Source: Manis javanica (Eukaryota; Chordata; Mammalia; Pholidota; Manidae). Taken from it: a DNA stretch of 64,000 nt. Under the pieces are notes generated by a model. That model had not been told where the DNA came from. It searched no databases and worked only from the letters and a program-made list of their open reading frames with translations. How positions within the stretch are numbered: the first letter of the stretch is position 1; each line of letters starts with the position of its first letter. Location of the stretch: NCBI RefSeq assembly GCF_040802235.1, contig NC_133169.1, forward strand, positions 44,771,034-44,835,033. The letters run 5' to 3'. The position numbers were made by a program, and so were the translations under genes. Shown one piece after another: positions 1 through 13,009 of the stretch.

Positions 1-1369
1 TTTTATTCAGTGTATAGTTGAGTAGTAGTATAGTTGAGTTGGGACAGGAATTCTCAGGAAAAAGTCTTAGGAAAAAAGCTGTTTTATTTTCATGATATCC
101 AAATATACCGATAACCATGGTCTATTGTAAGAATGAAATCTTTCATTGAACAACCTGTGACAGTCATGATTCAAGGCCCTGATTGAGTAAACTCACAAGC
201 AGTTCTAAATCAAATATAATTTTTGATTAAAAATTTGTACTTTTTTTTAAGTTGTCATGGAAATGTTTTAGTGTTTTTTTAATAATACAGATGGAAAGGA
301 ATTACACTGAAGAGTTATTTATTTACATGCTTTGCAATTGTAGACAGTTTTGGGCTGTATACTTTTGTGTTTTATTTGAAAAATTAATAAACTTTTACAT
401 CTATATTTATTTTAACAAAAGAAAGTATGCAGAGGAAAATGTGTTTGTATGTTTAATTCTAATAGATGTTACTATACAATAAACATCAAACTTTGTTTTT
501 CTTTAATGATGAAAGCATCTGAGAATAAACTGTTTAAATGTGTGCTGAGTGCTGCATCGCAGCATGTGGCTCACATCCCGTCTCAGTCCCTTGCTTTCTC
601 ATGCAGAACGCTTCAGCATCTGCACCCAGCTCAGCAGCTGGGACACCAGCTACAGGGAGTCACCACTAGGATCACCCCATGTCTTGTAACACACCAAGCC
701 AGACTTTCTAGTTGCTATCTTATGTTTATAAGCTGTGTTTTATTTTTGTCTAAATTGCATGTTTCATATTAATACTGAAATATAGCCTCTCACAATTAAT
801 ATTCCTATGGAAATTATCTTATTTGGGTTTCCAGCCATACCTCTTATATTTGACAATGTTGTCATTAACATTTATTAATATCTAATTTTAAAAATTAATT
901 TGGAGTATGGCAAATAGCTCCTGTTCTCCACTTATCTTGACACTTGGCTTATGTACTAGTCATTATTTTACTACGAACCATTTTACTTGTATCTTTGAGT
1001 TTAGGTATCGTTTTGGGAGTTTTGGCCAATCTAATATCACAATTCTATGATGTGATAGACATGTTAGCTATGCTACAGTGTAATTATATTGCTATATTTG
1101 TACAGTGTAAGTGCATTGCTACATATGGGTATCGAATCAACATGTTGCATACTTTAAACCTGCACACTTATATGTCAATTAAATCTGCACAAATGCATAT
1201 AAGAAATGACTGATATTTTTTGGCATTTTGTCTGCATGAACGGAAGCTACTATGAATCCTGGAAAAGTATCTACAAATACATGTCTATATTTCTGATGGC
1301 CAAATGTATAATGCATAACATCATCCCGCCAAATTTGTTTTGCAGTCAGACCTCAGGAATTGTCCCCCT
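1..1369. other. AT-rich intergenic DNA, nothing recognised
   Basis: Short reading frames only, none with a recognisable domain. A slightly GC-richer patch at about 540-700 has non-repetitive, transcript-like composition but I could not assign it. Confidence 0.5.
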
Positions 1370-1668
1370 TGTGGTTAAAATTGTAGTATTTCCAGAATCT
1401 CTCTCCTGGCCTTAGTGCATCTCCGTATCAGTAGGTGTCTCCTAGGGGTGGAGAGAAGTAGGCTATCTCCATATCAATAGGTGATTACAAGAGGGAGAGA
1501 AGGCATGACTGGACCCAAGAGGTTGGTTGGGGTCCCTTTTTGTAGCCATGTTGCGAGAGTCACAGTTGAGCAGAGGCCGAAAACTGTTTGTAAACAATAA
1601 TTGGGTTTCTCCCCCTTTACTCCTCCCATTGGCTGACTTTGGTTTCAGAGGCATTTGCCCCAGACTTT
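1370..1668 (+). mobile_element. ERVL-type LTR, 3'-truncated
   Basis: This LTR matches, base for base over long stretches, the two LTRs of the provirus at 49402-55012. It opens with TGTGGTTAAAATTG and shares the blocks TTTCCAGAATCTCTC, TCCATATCAATAGGTG and TTGAGCAGA, and the pyrimidine-rich end before TGGTTTCAGAGG. The last 50 or so bases of the LTR (the GAGTTACA end) are missing; unrelated sequence with an env remnant follows. It is therefore a truncated solo LTR and not the left end of a provirus. Confidence 0.75.
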
Positions 1669-2103
1669 GCCCCTTGGACTTGCTCTCCCATGTATCTCAC
1701 CCATAGTATCTCTAACAACATGCAACGGAGGACTCCTCATCCTTACATCTTCCAAATGACAAGCAACAATTTAGATAAAATTTTTGACAACACATATTAT
1801 ATTTTTATGGTGACTTCCATGGCTTGGTATATGTCCTGCATTAGCCATTATCATGTGACTAAACACAATATTTCACACGTAGTTATATTAAAAAGACATC
1901 CCCAAGTTTGGTTGCTGGTAAATTTGACACGACCCTGGGAAGGGTCTAATGGTCTTGTTAAATTGACTCCAGGCATGTCTGCATGGAGACCCAAGAGATT
2001 TACTGGACGGCACATTGCCTTCCTCAGTTCAGCAGCCATTATTTTAGCTACTGCCTCTGTAGCAGCAATGTTATTAAAGAATCTATCCACATGGCTAATG
2101 TAG
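1669..2103 (+). pseudogene. env: ERV env remnant: SU end and fusion-peptide region (class II-like)
   Basis: An open frame runs to a stop at 2101-2103. It carries a furin-like RPKR at 1987-1998, followed directly by a long Ala/Ile/Leu/Val-rich stretch (about 2000-2080) that looks like the hydrophobic fusion peptide at the start of a retroviral transmembrane (TM) subunit. The frame is then cut by an antisense LTR, and env-like coding resumes at about 2386. The upstream part of SU is not recognisable. Assignment to a betaretrovirus-like (class II) env is an inference from the general look of the TM half; the family is uncertain. No function is expected. Confidence 0.5.
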
Positions 2104-2385
2104 TGTAACTCTTGGGGGGGGGAATATTTTCCCAGCCTGGGGTAAAATACCTTTGACCTGAAATCAGTCAAAGAGAGAAATAAAATGGGAGAAACCTGTT
2201 TATTGCTCAAAAGTAGTTGTCCACTTATGCTTACCTGTGTCTCTCACAACCTGGCGGCAAAAAGGGACCCCACCCAACCTCTCCTGTCGGATATGCCGGG
2301 CTCCCCTTGTAATTACCTACTAATATGGCGATGAACTAAGGTCAGGTGAGAGATTCTGGAAATATTGCATAACAGGTAGTTAACC
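2104..2385 (-). mobile_element. Antisense ERVL-type LTR inserted in the env remnant
   Basis: The reverse complement aligns with the LTRs at 1370, 49402 and 54684: it shares CAATATTTCCAGAATCTC, GGTTGGGTGGGGTCCC, GAGCAATAAA and the GAGTTACA end. It is near full length (282 bp) with TG...CA-like ends. The flanking pentamers TGTAG (2099-2103) and TGTTA (2386-2390) may be a decayed target-site duplication. It splits the env remnant into two parts, so it inserted after that ERV. Confidence 0.75.
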
Positions 2386-2933
2386 ATGTTATGACTAACA
2401 TCACTTGAGCAAAGATAACACAAACACAAACTGATAATGGCTTTATGCAGAGGCTGCCAGCTGTGGAGGCTGCTCTTGAGTGGCTTGGGGACCGACAACA
2501 AGCTCTCATTGATCAACAACACATGCAATGCGATTGAACACATGACAAAATCTGGTCACACCATTGCCGTATGATCAGTCCCAGCACTCATAGGACCTTG
2601 TAAAGAAACACTTGCAAAGAGCCTTCTCCTCCAATCTACAGATGGAACTTAATGCTTTGTCTACTCAATTACATCAACAGTTACTTCATATCTAACCAGA
2701 AACACAAAAACAGCTTGAACAAGATTTATCCAATATCATGAAATGGTTACCCAACAAATTGGCTCCAGAGCATTAATTTATGTATTGGGTAGCTCTTTGT
2801 CTGTTAATCTTTTTCATTTTTCTCATAGCCTTATGAATGATTTGTATCATTATGACTGACTCCAAGCATCATGAGCAACAGCTGGTTACTCTTTTCTGAG
2901 AAGCCTGAAGTATATTAAAACCAAGAAGGGGGG
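2386..2933 (+). pseudogene. env: ERV env remnant, TM ectodomain to cytoplasmic tail, plus PPT
   Basis: Env-like coding continues in broken frames after the inserted LTR. The segment includes a LEWLGDRQQAL-type helix (about 2460-2510), a Gln/Leu-rich helical stretch (about 2610-2760), a hydrophobic membrane segment (about 2775-2835) and a short tail. It ends in a polypurine tract CAAGAAGGGGGG (2922-2933) placed just where the plus-strand primer of a retrovirus lies before the 3' LTR. Several stops and shifts interrupt it. The overall layout resembles class II (betaretrovirus-like) TM subunits; that family call is an inference. Confidence 0.5.
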
Positions 2934-3290
2934 ATCCGTGGGCAACCGAATGGCTAAGTCCTGAACTAGAAAGCGGTAGTGCCACACTGCAAGCAGAACA
3001 CTGTTTCCTTGGCAGCATGACGTGCTTCACTTGTCTATTACTGGGTGCATGGGGTTTTACTTTGTTTGAAGTCATGGTAATGGCTCTACTTCATTGCCTG
3101 CACGTACCCTGCAACATCTTATTTGGCACAAAGCCTTCTTATGTGCTGTAAATTGTTTTTCTAAATGTATGCTCAATAAATATGAGAGATTGATAGCGGT
3201 TCGGGGAAACCTCCCTTAGCCTCCCTCTCACGTCTCTTGACTTTCCTATCTTGAGTAGTTCTTTCTGCTGCCCCTGACCAACCAGACAAC
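2934..3290 (+). mobile_element. LTR, probably of the class II-like ERV
   Basis: It follows the polypurine tract directly, carries AATAAA at 3175-3180 in TCAATAAATATGAGAGAT, and ends in a C/T-rich U5-like stretch. The 18-base motif around the poly(A) signal is also present in the LTR at the tail of the two long L1s (42875-42892 and its reverse complement near 13020-13034). The exact ends are approximate. Confidence 0.5.
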
Positions 3291-4993
3291 AGAGCATTGC
3301 GCATTTCAATGTATTAAATGAGTAGATCTCATGTAGTGTTCCTACCACACACAAGCTCACGCACAAACACACACAGGAACATGCTAAATATGCATAGTTT
3401 TTGTATATCAATTATGCCTAAAAGAAACTGTTGGAATATATAAAATGTAAGAAAAACAAATAAATGAAGTTTTTGAAGTCATCTTCCTTCTTATTCCGAA
3501 CACAAAACTATTAGGGCATGGAAGCTTTGGAGGTCTAATTTAGTTCATTCAGTTAACTTACTAAGATTTAAACACTGAAAATCAGCTTAGCTTACTCTTT
3601 ATCCATGTTATCTTTTACTGCTCATACTAAGCTGCTTCTTTTGCTATGTTTCTTGAATCATCACTATTTTGAAGTAGCGCATCGCCTCCTCACGGCACCT
3701 CTCCTCACTAGAGAGACGGAAGACCACTTTGGGACTGTGACGCTGGCGTGTAGAACATTTGCTTTTTTCCCCACTCTGGACTTGCCTCCAAGTCTTTCTA
3801 CTCAAATGTTGGTGATATGATCTCAAAATGCATCAGGATTCTTTCTTTACTATCTTTCAAAAGTGGTAAAGGATCAGAGACTAATTCTGAGCTTCAGGTT
3901 AGAATCTTACATCTTGATTTAATAGACATTTTACTATTGTATTCTGTGTCTTGTGATTTTCAAACTTATACTTTATTAATCTATTAATGGTGACATTGAG
4001 GCTGTTTCAAACAATTGTAGATGTGAGAAGTAGGTGAATAGATCTTCTTTTATTTCATATCTTCACACATTTTAAGGCATTTATTTTTCAAATGTGATCA
4101 TTGTATTGATAATTCTTTAATTTTAGTATAATATATATGTATAGATGCATATATGCATAAATAAAACACTATATTATATAGTTTTAATTTTTACTCTAAG
4201 TATATTGTTCCTATTATCATGAGACCTTAACTTTGAAATGTCATAAACCATCACTGACCCAGACCCCATTTTAGAGAAATGATGCTTTCTCAAGTAGTAT
4301 AAAAGCCTCTAGTCAAAGTTATATTCTAAAAAAGTCTATTATGAATCTAATTAATCTCACTGGATTGGCCAAAATATCAATGGGAAACAAAGCATTGAAG
4401 GCTTTCAGCTTTTCAGGAATCTGCAATTATTAGTTCCCCCGAGGGCTGTAAGATGTATAAGTACTGCAGTGCCCTCCAGGAAGAAATCACTATGCAAAAA
4501 GGAGAAACAGTACACACGTCCTCACATGATTTAGGGTAAGGATACACTCTGAGAAAGGGCTCTCAGGATCATGAGTGAAATGAGGTGAAGGCTAATGGTA
4601 CTTCACTTTAGTGAGTCTGTTAGAGGAGCTGGTGTGTGTGGGAAGACAGACCTTATGTCTCAGCTCTCAGGTATGCCTGCTTTTACATCGTGTTCAGTTC
4701 TTTGGGGGACTGTACTTTGGTTTTTAAATTCCATTTTACAAACCTCTAAGATGTCCAGTTTAAAGTGATAGCATTTGTTATTAGCATTTCTGTATTTTCC
4801 TATATTTCCTTTTATCAATTTCATGTATGTGACTAATGCATATACTGCACATTGGGGATTATAAGGCGTGCAACCTTAAAGTCAGTAATCAACTCATAAA
4901 AATTTTTTTACAGTATATGACAATAATTTTATTTTCTATTTTGAGTGTAGCATCATCTTACAAGATCATTTTCTGACTCAAGGTCACCAGAGC
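3291..4993. other. Intergenic DNA upstream of the first OR relic
   Basis: AT-rich and mostly unique-looking. A CA-rich patch lies at 3345-3380. A less AT-rich patch at 3640-3830 has short open frames on both strands but no domain I recognise. No promoter could be assigned; OR genes usually have distant 5' exons that cannot be seen from sequence alone. Confidence 0.5.
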
Positions 4994-5948
4994 ATGTTAG
5001 TAGACATGGAAAATCTCACCATCTTCACAGAATTTGTTCTCATGGATATCTCCAGTTCCCAGGAACTTGAAATCTTGCAAGGTCTCATGTTCTTAGTAAT
5101 TTATCTGGGTGCCCTGGCTGGAAATCTTCTGACCATTATTATCATTGTGATAGACTCAAGTCTTCACTTCCCTATGTACTTCTTTATAGGAAATTTATTT
5201 CTCATAGATTTTGGTTTAATCTCAGTTACCATTCCCAAATCCATCATGAATTCCCTAATAGGCAGTAAACTGATTTCTCTCAAAGCATGTGCTGCTCAGA
5301 CTTTCCTGTATATTTTCTTTGGGTCCACAGAGTTCTTCTTCCTTGTGGTCATGTCCTATGATTGCTATGTTGCCATTTGCCACCCTCTGCACTATGGGCT
5401 CACCATGACCCCATGTCTGTGCACACAGGTGGCAGGTGTCTCATGGGCCGTTGGGCTGGCCTACTCTGCTGTCCACACAGGGCCCATGTTCAGGCTTCCC
5501 TTCACAGATTCCAATGTGATCCACCAGTTTTTTTGTGACATCCCTCAAGTCCTGAGCATCTCATCCCAGGAGGTGCAGTTTTCTGAGTATGTAACTCTTG
5601 CTGTAAGTTCTTGCATTGTTTTACTCAGCTCTGTGGTCTTATTCACTTCATATGTTCGTATATTTTCAGATGTGTTCTGCAGAAGCCCGGAACAAAGCCC
5701 TGTCAACCTGCTCCCCCCAGATAGCTATTTTCATCCTATTTGTGATGTCTGCATTGTTTGCTTACTTGAGGCCCATTTCACATGTATCAACCATTCAAAA
5801 CCTTCTCAATGCCATGTTCTATTCTGTGGTACCCCCCTTTGCAAACCCTATTATATTTAGTCTAAGAAATAGGGACATTAAGAGTGCTTTGGGTAGAATG
5901 TTTATAAGAATGCTTCATTTCCCTAAAAGAATTTCTATGTGTGTGTGA
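4994..5948 (+). pseudogene. Olfactory receptor pseudogene, OR14-like
   Basis: This is a single-exon seven-transmembrane odorant receptor relic of near family length (about 315 codons). Visible landmarks are an N-terminal NLT glycosylation site, the GN motif in TM1, a PMYFF-type loop (FPMYFFIGNL), MSYDCYVAICHPLHY at the end of TM3, HQFFCDIP in extracellular loop 2, KALSTCSPQ at TM6 and an NPIIFSLRN motif in TM7. Either ATG at 4994 or 5006 could be the start; 5006 gives the usual short N-terminus. A one-base-type frameshift at about 5660-5675 separates TM5 from TM6, so the TM6-TM7 half is read in another frame to TGA 5946-5948. The highly conserved DRY arginine is Cys (DCY), which would itself impair G-protein coupling. 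OR14-family assignment is by overall resemblance. Confidence 0.85.
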
Positions 5949-8299
5949 TTGGAAATATTTTTTTCAATAATCAAAGTGTAAATTAAGTTCCTATTAAACG
6001 TTCACCCAAAATTCAGATACAGTTAAAATTTATGCCACATGATTGTTTTATACCTTAAAGGGTATATAAATAAATTAGGTGTACTTAACAATTTGAATTA
6101 GATAATTGATTGTGAAAGACTAATTTCTTTTTCTTGTTGAAAGGTAACATAAGATAATAAGTAGTCATTTTCTGTCTTATCATCTCATAGTGTAAGTGAA
6201 TTAAGATATAAAAAGAAAATCTTTTCCCTATGTGAATAATGATTTGTTACAGCAAATCCTAGTCACAAACCTAGTCATAACTAACTGCAATATTATGCCA
6301 TATCTTCTTTTTGTAACATTTCATATATTTAGACATACAGGTCTATTTTGTTTTCATATACATAAGGAGTAGAGTACTGAAATAAAGTTCTGCATTTCAA
6401 ATACATTTATATGTATATGCCTTTATATATATGGATATAGAAATAAATATAGAAAACAAATATAAATACAAATTTTATATTTAATATATACAAAAGTTAC
6501 ATAACAAAAATCTGGTTCAAATTAACTATATATATTTGCATTAAGTATTTGTGTATATACATATTTTTATGTGTATATATATACATATAAAAATTTGAAC
6601 AACAGAATTTTGTTTCAGTATATCTACTTATTATATCTATGAAAATGTAACCTGGGGTTTTCCTAGGCAATTACAAATAAAAGCACTTATACCTATAAAG
6701 GGATCCAATCATATTTATAACATATACAGTATAAAATATTTTTCAGGGTCCCTGTAACTCAATGACCTTATGGTGAGAAAGGCAATCGGTAAAAACACCA
6801 GTTTGTGAGAGGTTACTGGTTAGTAGACATGAAAAAATTGTAAATGAACAATATGTAATCATGTCCAACATAGGAAACAGGTGCTCTAGTAAAGTTTTAA
6901 TGCTTAATATAAATATAAATAATTTAGAGAAACAAAGATTTAAAAAATTACAATAAGGTGGCTGCATTCACTTGTTTACAGTCCAATACATATCACAATA
7001 ATAACAGGAAATAGTGAGGGGCAAGAATCAAAATGCAGATCCAGGAGAAGCTAGTGACAATGCAGACTGGGCAGGAAAACGGGCTTTGGCACACAGTGTA
7101 GGATTTGTATCACAGGGAAATGCATTTCGTTCTCTGTACCATTCAAAACTGCTTATGCAATTACTACTGTTTTATAATGCTTAATTTTGTGTGTGGTTGA
7201 ATTGTTTTGTTCCAGAAATGATGGGGGTTATATGCTTAGGAACAGAAAGTATTTGCTAATTCAAAAATGTCTGGATATTTGATAATTATGATCTACTGTA
7301 ATATTAATCTTTCATTTAACAAATTATGACAACTGTCATTCAGGCCTCAGTGTGCAGTGCCCCAAAACATTTTTCCTTCAAATGCAATGAGTACTGAAGG
7401 CTTAATTCATATTGTATGCCACTATCTGTGTTTATGCATTTCATTAATTCTAATAAATATGATTGTAAAGTAGTACCAATCGTTGGTTTTTGTTCAAATC
7501 AAATGGGTCAGTGAAAGCTCTTGAACTTACAACTAAATATACAAATTTGTACTAACTGCATTGAATCTCATACCAATCATCACATTTCACCTCTCTGTTC
7601 CACAGGCCGTGAATATCTAAGTAGTTACAACCCTCAGCATATAAACTGTATTCAGAAAAAAATTTCACACATTTAAACTCCCATCAGCAATTCACCAGCA
7701 TGGCACTTATTCCATAACTATGCTAAAATATGGTCAAATATAGTTTTCCAGTCGTTCATATTTTCTGTTCATCAAGTTATTTCTCATTTTTGTCTGAGTT
7801 GCATTTTTTAGATTACTATTGAATTAGATGTCATAACTGATATACATGTGGGAATTATCTCACAGATATTAAAAAATATTAGTTTTCCCATATGTTTTAG
7901 TTGATGTATTAATGTGAGAAATAATTTTTTACACTTTCACATTGTGAAATAATTACCACAATTATAATTAACACACCCATCATTTCGCAGAATTACCGTT
8001 TTTGTGTGCGTGTGTCATTGGAAAACAGGATCTTCCTTCTAAGAAAATCTCAAGTACACAATACATTAGTGTTACTTATAGTCACCATGGTATACATTAG
8101 GTCTCCAGAAAACTGGAGTTACAGGCAGGCACATGCTGAAAGCAATGCCTTAACAAAATATAGACTCTCAAATGAAAACCACCATTGAAATCAGTACAGG
8201 GATGGGTAGGAAAACCTGGACTGCAATTGACTAATTACTCTTAGAGAGTAGAACTCTTAGAGTCGCAAATGCCATGGGATTCAGTCAAAGGGATGCTGA
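5949..8299. other. AT-rich intergenic DNA
   Basis: No gene recognised. Contains an alternating purine-pyrimidine AT-rich patch (listed separately) and short frames without domains. The less AT-rich stretch at 6990-7130 is unassigned. Confidence 0.5.
6405..6600. repeat. TA-rich low-complexity tract
   Basis: Repeated TATATA/CATATA/TGTATA runs, for example around 6420-6440 and 6550-6590, typical of degenerate AT microsatellite sequence. Confidence 0.7.
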
Positions 8300-10530
8300 T
8301 ATCTCATGCCATTTTAATTTGCAAAACCGTGATGATTAATGAGGAGGAGCATCTCTTCAATTGCCTGTTGGCCATCTATATTTCTTCTTTTGAGAGAAGA
8401 TCTGTTAAGGTCTTCCACCCATTTTTTAATCAGGTTATTTGTTTTGTTGGTGTTGAGGCATAGGAGTTCCATGTATATTTTGGATATTAACCCCTTATAG
8501 GAGAAATCACTTATGAATATATTCTCCCATACTGTAGGTTGACTTTTTGTTCTGTGGATGCTGTTATTTGCTGTACTGAAGCTTTTAGTTAGATGTAGTC
8601 CCCTTGTTCCTTTTCTTAATTTTGTTTCCCTTAGCTGTGATGTGTCCAGAAAGAAAAAAAATTGTTCTTGCTTATGTTCAGGAGTTTTTTGCTTATATTT
8701 TCTTGGAAAAGCTTTGTGGATCAATGTCATCATTTAGTACTTTAATTAATTTTGAGTTTACTTTTGTGTATGGATTAGGACAGTAATCCACTTTCTTTCC
8801 CTTGAATGTAGCTGTCTAGTTTCTACAGCAAAAGTTATTGATGAGACTTTCTTTCCATCACTGTATTTTCATGGCTACTGTATGTTATATTAATTTACCA
8901 TAGATTATCCAGGCTCTAGTCCCTACTGTTGATTTCTGATTCTATTCTTGTATGACTGCCATACTGTTTTGATTACTGTAGCTTTGTCATATAGATTGAA
9001 GTCAGGAAACATACTCTCAGCTTTGTTCTTCTTTCTCAAGATTACTTTGACTATTGGAGTCTTTTGTGGTTTCATATGAATTTTATGTTTATAGTTATTT
9101 GAAAAATGCCATGGATATTTTGATAGTTACTGTAAGGAAGCTGCACATTGCTTTGGGCATAATGGGCATTTTGACAATAATAACTCCTCCTATCCATTAG
9201 CATGGGATAGATTTCTATTGATTTTTGTCTTCTGTAATTTCACTCAGAAATACCTTATACTTCTCAAACTAGGTATTTTTTACCTCCTTGGTTAGGTTTA
9301 TTCCTAGGAATTTTATTGTCTTGGATGATGCAATTGTAAATGGAATTGTTTTCCTGAATTCACTTTCTGCTATTTTGTTGTTAGCATAAAGTAATGCAAC
9401 AGATTTCTGTTTATTAACTTATGTCTTGCAACTTTGCTGAATCTAGTTATTTTTCTAATACATGTTGGTGGAGATTTTAGGGAATTCTATATATAGTATC
9501 ATTTCATCTACAAATAGTGACAGTTTTACTTCATCCATACCAATTTCGATGCCTTTTACCTCTTTATCATTTTCTAATTACATTGGTTAGGACTTATAAT
9601 ACTGTGTTGAATTAAAGTGGTGAGAGTGGACACCCTTGTCTTGTTCCTGATCTTAGAGGAAAAGCTTTCATGTTTTCACTATTGAGTATGATGTTAGCTT
9701 TGGATCTGTTGCATATGGCATTTATTATGTTGAGGTTTTCTTTCCCTCTATATCCAATTGGTTGGTAATTTTTAACATGAATGGATTTTGAATATTTTCA
9801 AATACCTTTTTAGCATCTATTGAGGTGATCATATGGTTTTTATCCTTTTTTGTAATATGGTGTATCATATTGATTGAATTATGAATAGTGCATCTTCCTT
9901 TCATCTTTGGAATTAATCTGGCTTGATTGTGGATGATTATGTTTTGCTAATATTTTGTTGAGGATTTTTGTATCTATGTTCATCAGGGATACTGATTTAT
10001 TATTTTATTTTATGTAGTGTCTTTAATTTTGTTTTTACAATAATGCTGCCCTCATAGAATAAGTTTGCAAAATATTCCCTTCTCTTGTACATTTTGGAAT
10101 ACTTTTAAAAAGCTGGTATTATCTTTTCTTTAAATGTTTGGTAGAAATCAGCTGTGAAGTTGTCTGGTTTTGGAGATTTGTTTCTTGGGAATGTTTTTTA
10201 TTACAAATTCAATTTCATTGCTGGTAATGGTCTGTTCATATTTTCTGCTTCTTCCTTGGTCAGTCTTGGATATGTACTCTGCTAGGATCTTTTCCATTTC
10301 TTCTAGGTTGTCCAATATATGGGCATATAATTTTTCATAGAATTCTCTAAAAACTCTTCATATTTCTATGGTGTCAGCTGTAACTTGACATATTATGTTG
10401 ACAATTGTTTTCTGGCACAATATCAGGGATATATGTAGAATATTGCATGTGCTCCAGGGAAAATAATTTTTTAAAATTTTTTAATGAAAAACATTTTCTT
10501 GTTTGAGGGTATTGTCAGCATGTCTTTTAT
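8300..10530 (-). mobile_element. Old LINE-1 fragment, ORF2 (antisense)
   Basis: The reverse complement reads as decayed L1 ORF2 and parallels the younger minus-strand L1 at 15700-17700 block by block. Examples are the GGAGCATCTCTTCA/TGTTGGCCATCTAT block, the TTTGATAA-type region, the reverse-transcriptase block at about 9590-9870 and the CTTCTAGGTTGTCCA block near 10300. It starts in the C-terminal region of ORF2 (8300) and runs to upstream of the RT domain (about 10400-10530). Many stops are present, so it is an ancient, dead copy. Confidence 0.85.
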
Positions 10531-11139
10531 GTTAGGTTAGTTTATCATGCTCTACAAAATCTGGACTTACCAATGCTCTTTTGCTGATGTTACTCATGTT
10601 CTTGAAGAGATGGTAGCTGAAAAGTAGATCAGCCTGGGGGTTATTAAAACAATGGTCATCCCTGAGGCCATCGCAGAGTGAAAAGTGTGGCTTAGCAAAA
10701 CACAATGCACATCCTTAGAGAAGGTTTTTAGTGACCAATGTGACTCCCACATATAAAGTAGGATCACAGGCCACAATGTCCATTTCTGTCTGTCATGTGA
10801 TGGGGTAACATGGGATGGTAGTCATTCTGTGAAACATCAGAATTCAGCAAAATTTGGAAGTATCTTTCAGGCTCAGACATGCTCTTGAAGGTTGCAAATG
10901 TTATTCTGGAGTTCTGATAGAGTTTTTCCTGACAGGTATTTCCAGAACAATAGTTTTGGTGAAGGGACTAATTCCTGGACTGTCCTGGACATCACTTAAT
11001 TTCCTTAGAGTTTTACAGATATTATTTCTTCCTGGGACATTTTTATTTTTGTTATATACTGTGAAAACATTGTTCCTTTATCTTCTTACTTATATTGTTT
11101 AAATGAAAGTTTACAATCAAACTTATTATTTGCCTTTTA
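10531..11139. other. Unassigned DNA between two L1 fragments
   Basis: 10560-10860 has balanced composition and a short minus-strand frame (10594-10776), but I recognise no family. It may be intervening unique DNA or a very decayed repeat. Confidence 0.4.
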
Positions 11140-11640
11140 TATGTTTTTTTCTCCAGCTGATTTTCAGTTTTACTCTTAACAACTAGGAGCATTTTTACCA
11201 CGATGTGTCTTTGTGAAGCTTTCTTCACATTTGTTTTTCTTTCAATACATTTATCTCAGACATGGTAGTTTACAGTTAACATCAAATTTGTAAAAAATTG
11301 GCAGTTATTTCTTTAAACATATTTCTTCCCCTTTTTCTTACTCTTCTCCTGTGTGGATTCTATGTCAAATGGGCTGGTTTCAGTTGATTTTTTTACATTT
11401 TAAAAACTCTCTTGTGTGTTTTATTCCCAATAGTTTCTATCACTGTAATTTCAGTTTCACTCTTTTCTTCTCAATGCCTAAAATGCCATTATTCCTACCA
11501 GTATTTTTCCTAGGTGGGAAAGTGTATATTAACTCTAAAATTGAGATTTGGGTCTTTCAAAATTTGAACCAAGTTACAGACTTCATTGGTATTTTGTTTT
11601 CCTTCTTCTCTTTTCTTGCTCTCACTTCAGTCTAGCATCC
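11140..11640 (-). mobile_element. Old LINE-1/HAL1 ORF1 fragment (antisense)
   Basis: The stretch TTATTTCTTTAAACATATTT followed by a C/T-rich run and a methionine-rich block matches the antisense ORF1 region of the younger L1 near 19595-19720. No open frame is kept. Together with 8300-10530 it could be one old, interrupted element. Confidence 0.5.
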
Positions 11641-13000
11641 AGTTATGAGATGGGGTCATGGCATTGAATCCACTATATTACATGGTACTTTGTGATGATG
11701 TTATCTATTGTCCTCACATCTCTGGCCAATTCTCAGTCTTCCTTGTGTTTCATGACCATTATTTCATTAATTTTTTGAAATACAGAAGTCAGTTATTTTG
11801 CAGAATGCTTCTCATTTTGTGTCTGATGCTTTCTCATGGTTAGATTTGAGCTATAAATTCTGGGGAGGAGCAAAACAGAAGTGAAGTTCCCTTCTCTTCC
11901 ATTCTATCACTGTGTATTTTAGATTAAGTTAATTAACACAGACTATGTTAATACTGATATTTTTTTAAGGTGCTGTCTGGTGTCACCATCAACATATACA
12001 TATGTTAGGCAAAAGCACATATGTATCTCAGGCCAACACCTGGCTAGGGAAACAAGACCAATGACATAGGTGTGAGAAAATGGCCAATAAATGGAGCCTC
12101 CATGATAAAGAATCTCCAAACTTATGGGTAAATTTATAATGTACAACATTTGGCTTAAGAGAAAATGGGGATATTACTATTGATGGGATGAAGGTGAAAG
12201 TTTGGATAAAATCTGGAATATATGAAGAAATTTTATGGGAGTAGTTTCATTTGAATTTATTATGTAAATTAATATATCTACTCTTTAAAAAAAGAGGCAT
12301 GTAAATCCAACATTCTTGGTGTACCAACTGGATATGCTAAATGGGAATATGTAGAAATGCTGAAATGTACACATATTGTAATTTTGGAATAGTTAAATAT
12401 ATCTGGTGGACAAAAAGAGATTAATTTTTTTTATTAAACAAAAACTGAGGAAATTTTAATTAATAATGGGCTTTACTTAATAATAGTGTATCTGCATTAC
12501 TCCATTAATTGCAACAAATGTGCCATACTAATGTAAGATATTAACAATATGGGAAATTAGATATAGGACATATGCAAATCATTTGTACTATCTTCACAAC
12601 ATTTCTGCAAGCAAAACAGAATTATTCTAAAGTTAAAAGTTTGTTTTTAAACCTCAGCCTAAAAAATTACTCCAGCAACTTCAAAAACTACCACATGAAT
12701 CCAGTCACTCTCTAACCTGAAATACATTCACCATTAATCTGGAAAAATGTATAAAATTACATGTTACAAAAAATAATAATGCTCCTTAACCTAACTAGTT
12801 AGAACCAGAATCCTTAGAATTAATGGCACCCTTCCAGTACCCTCAGGATACACATCTTCAGCCAATGAGTTAGGCTTTCTTCATCAGGTTCCTCTTTTCA
12901 GAAATGAAAAGTGAAACTCTGTCATGGGTAACACAGGAAATATATAGATATCCAAAGTTATGTCTATGACGTTAAAACTAAACACTGACAACTGTGGACA
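11641..13000. other. AT-rich intergenic DNA
   Basis: No gene or repeat confidently recognised. It ends at the poly(T) that marks the 3' end of the minus-strand chimeric L1. Confidence 0.5.
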
Positions 13001-13009
13001 TTTTTTTTT

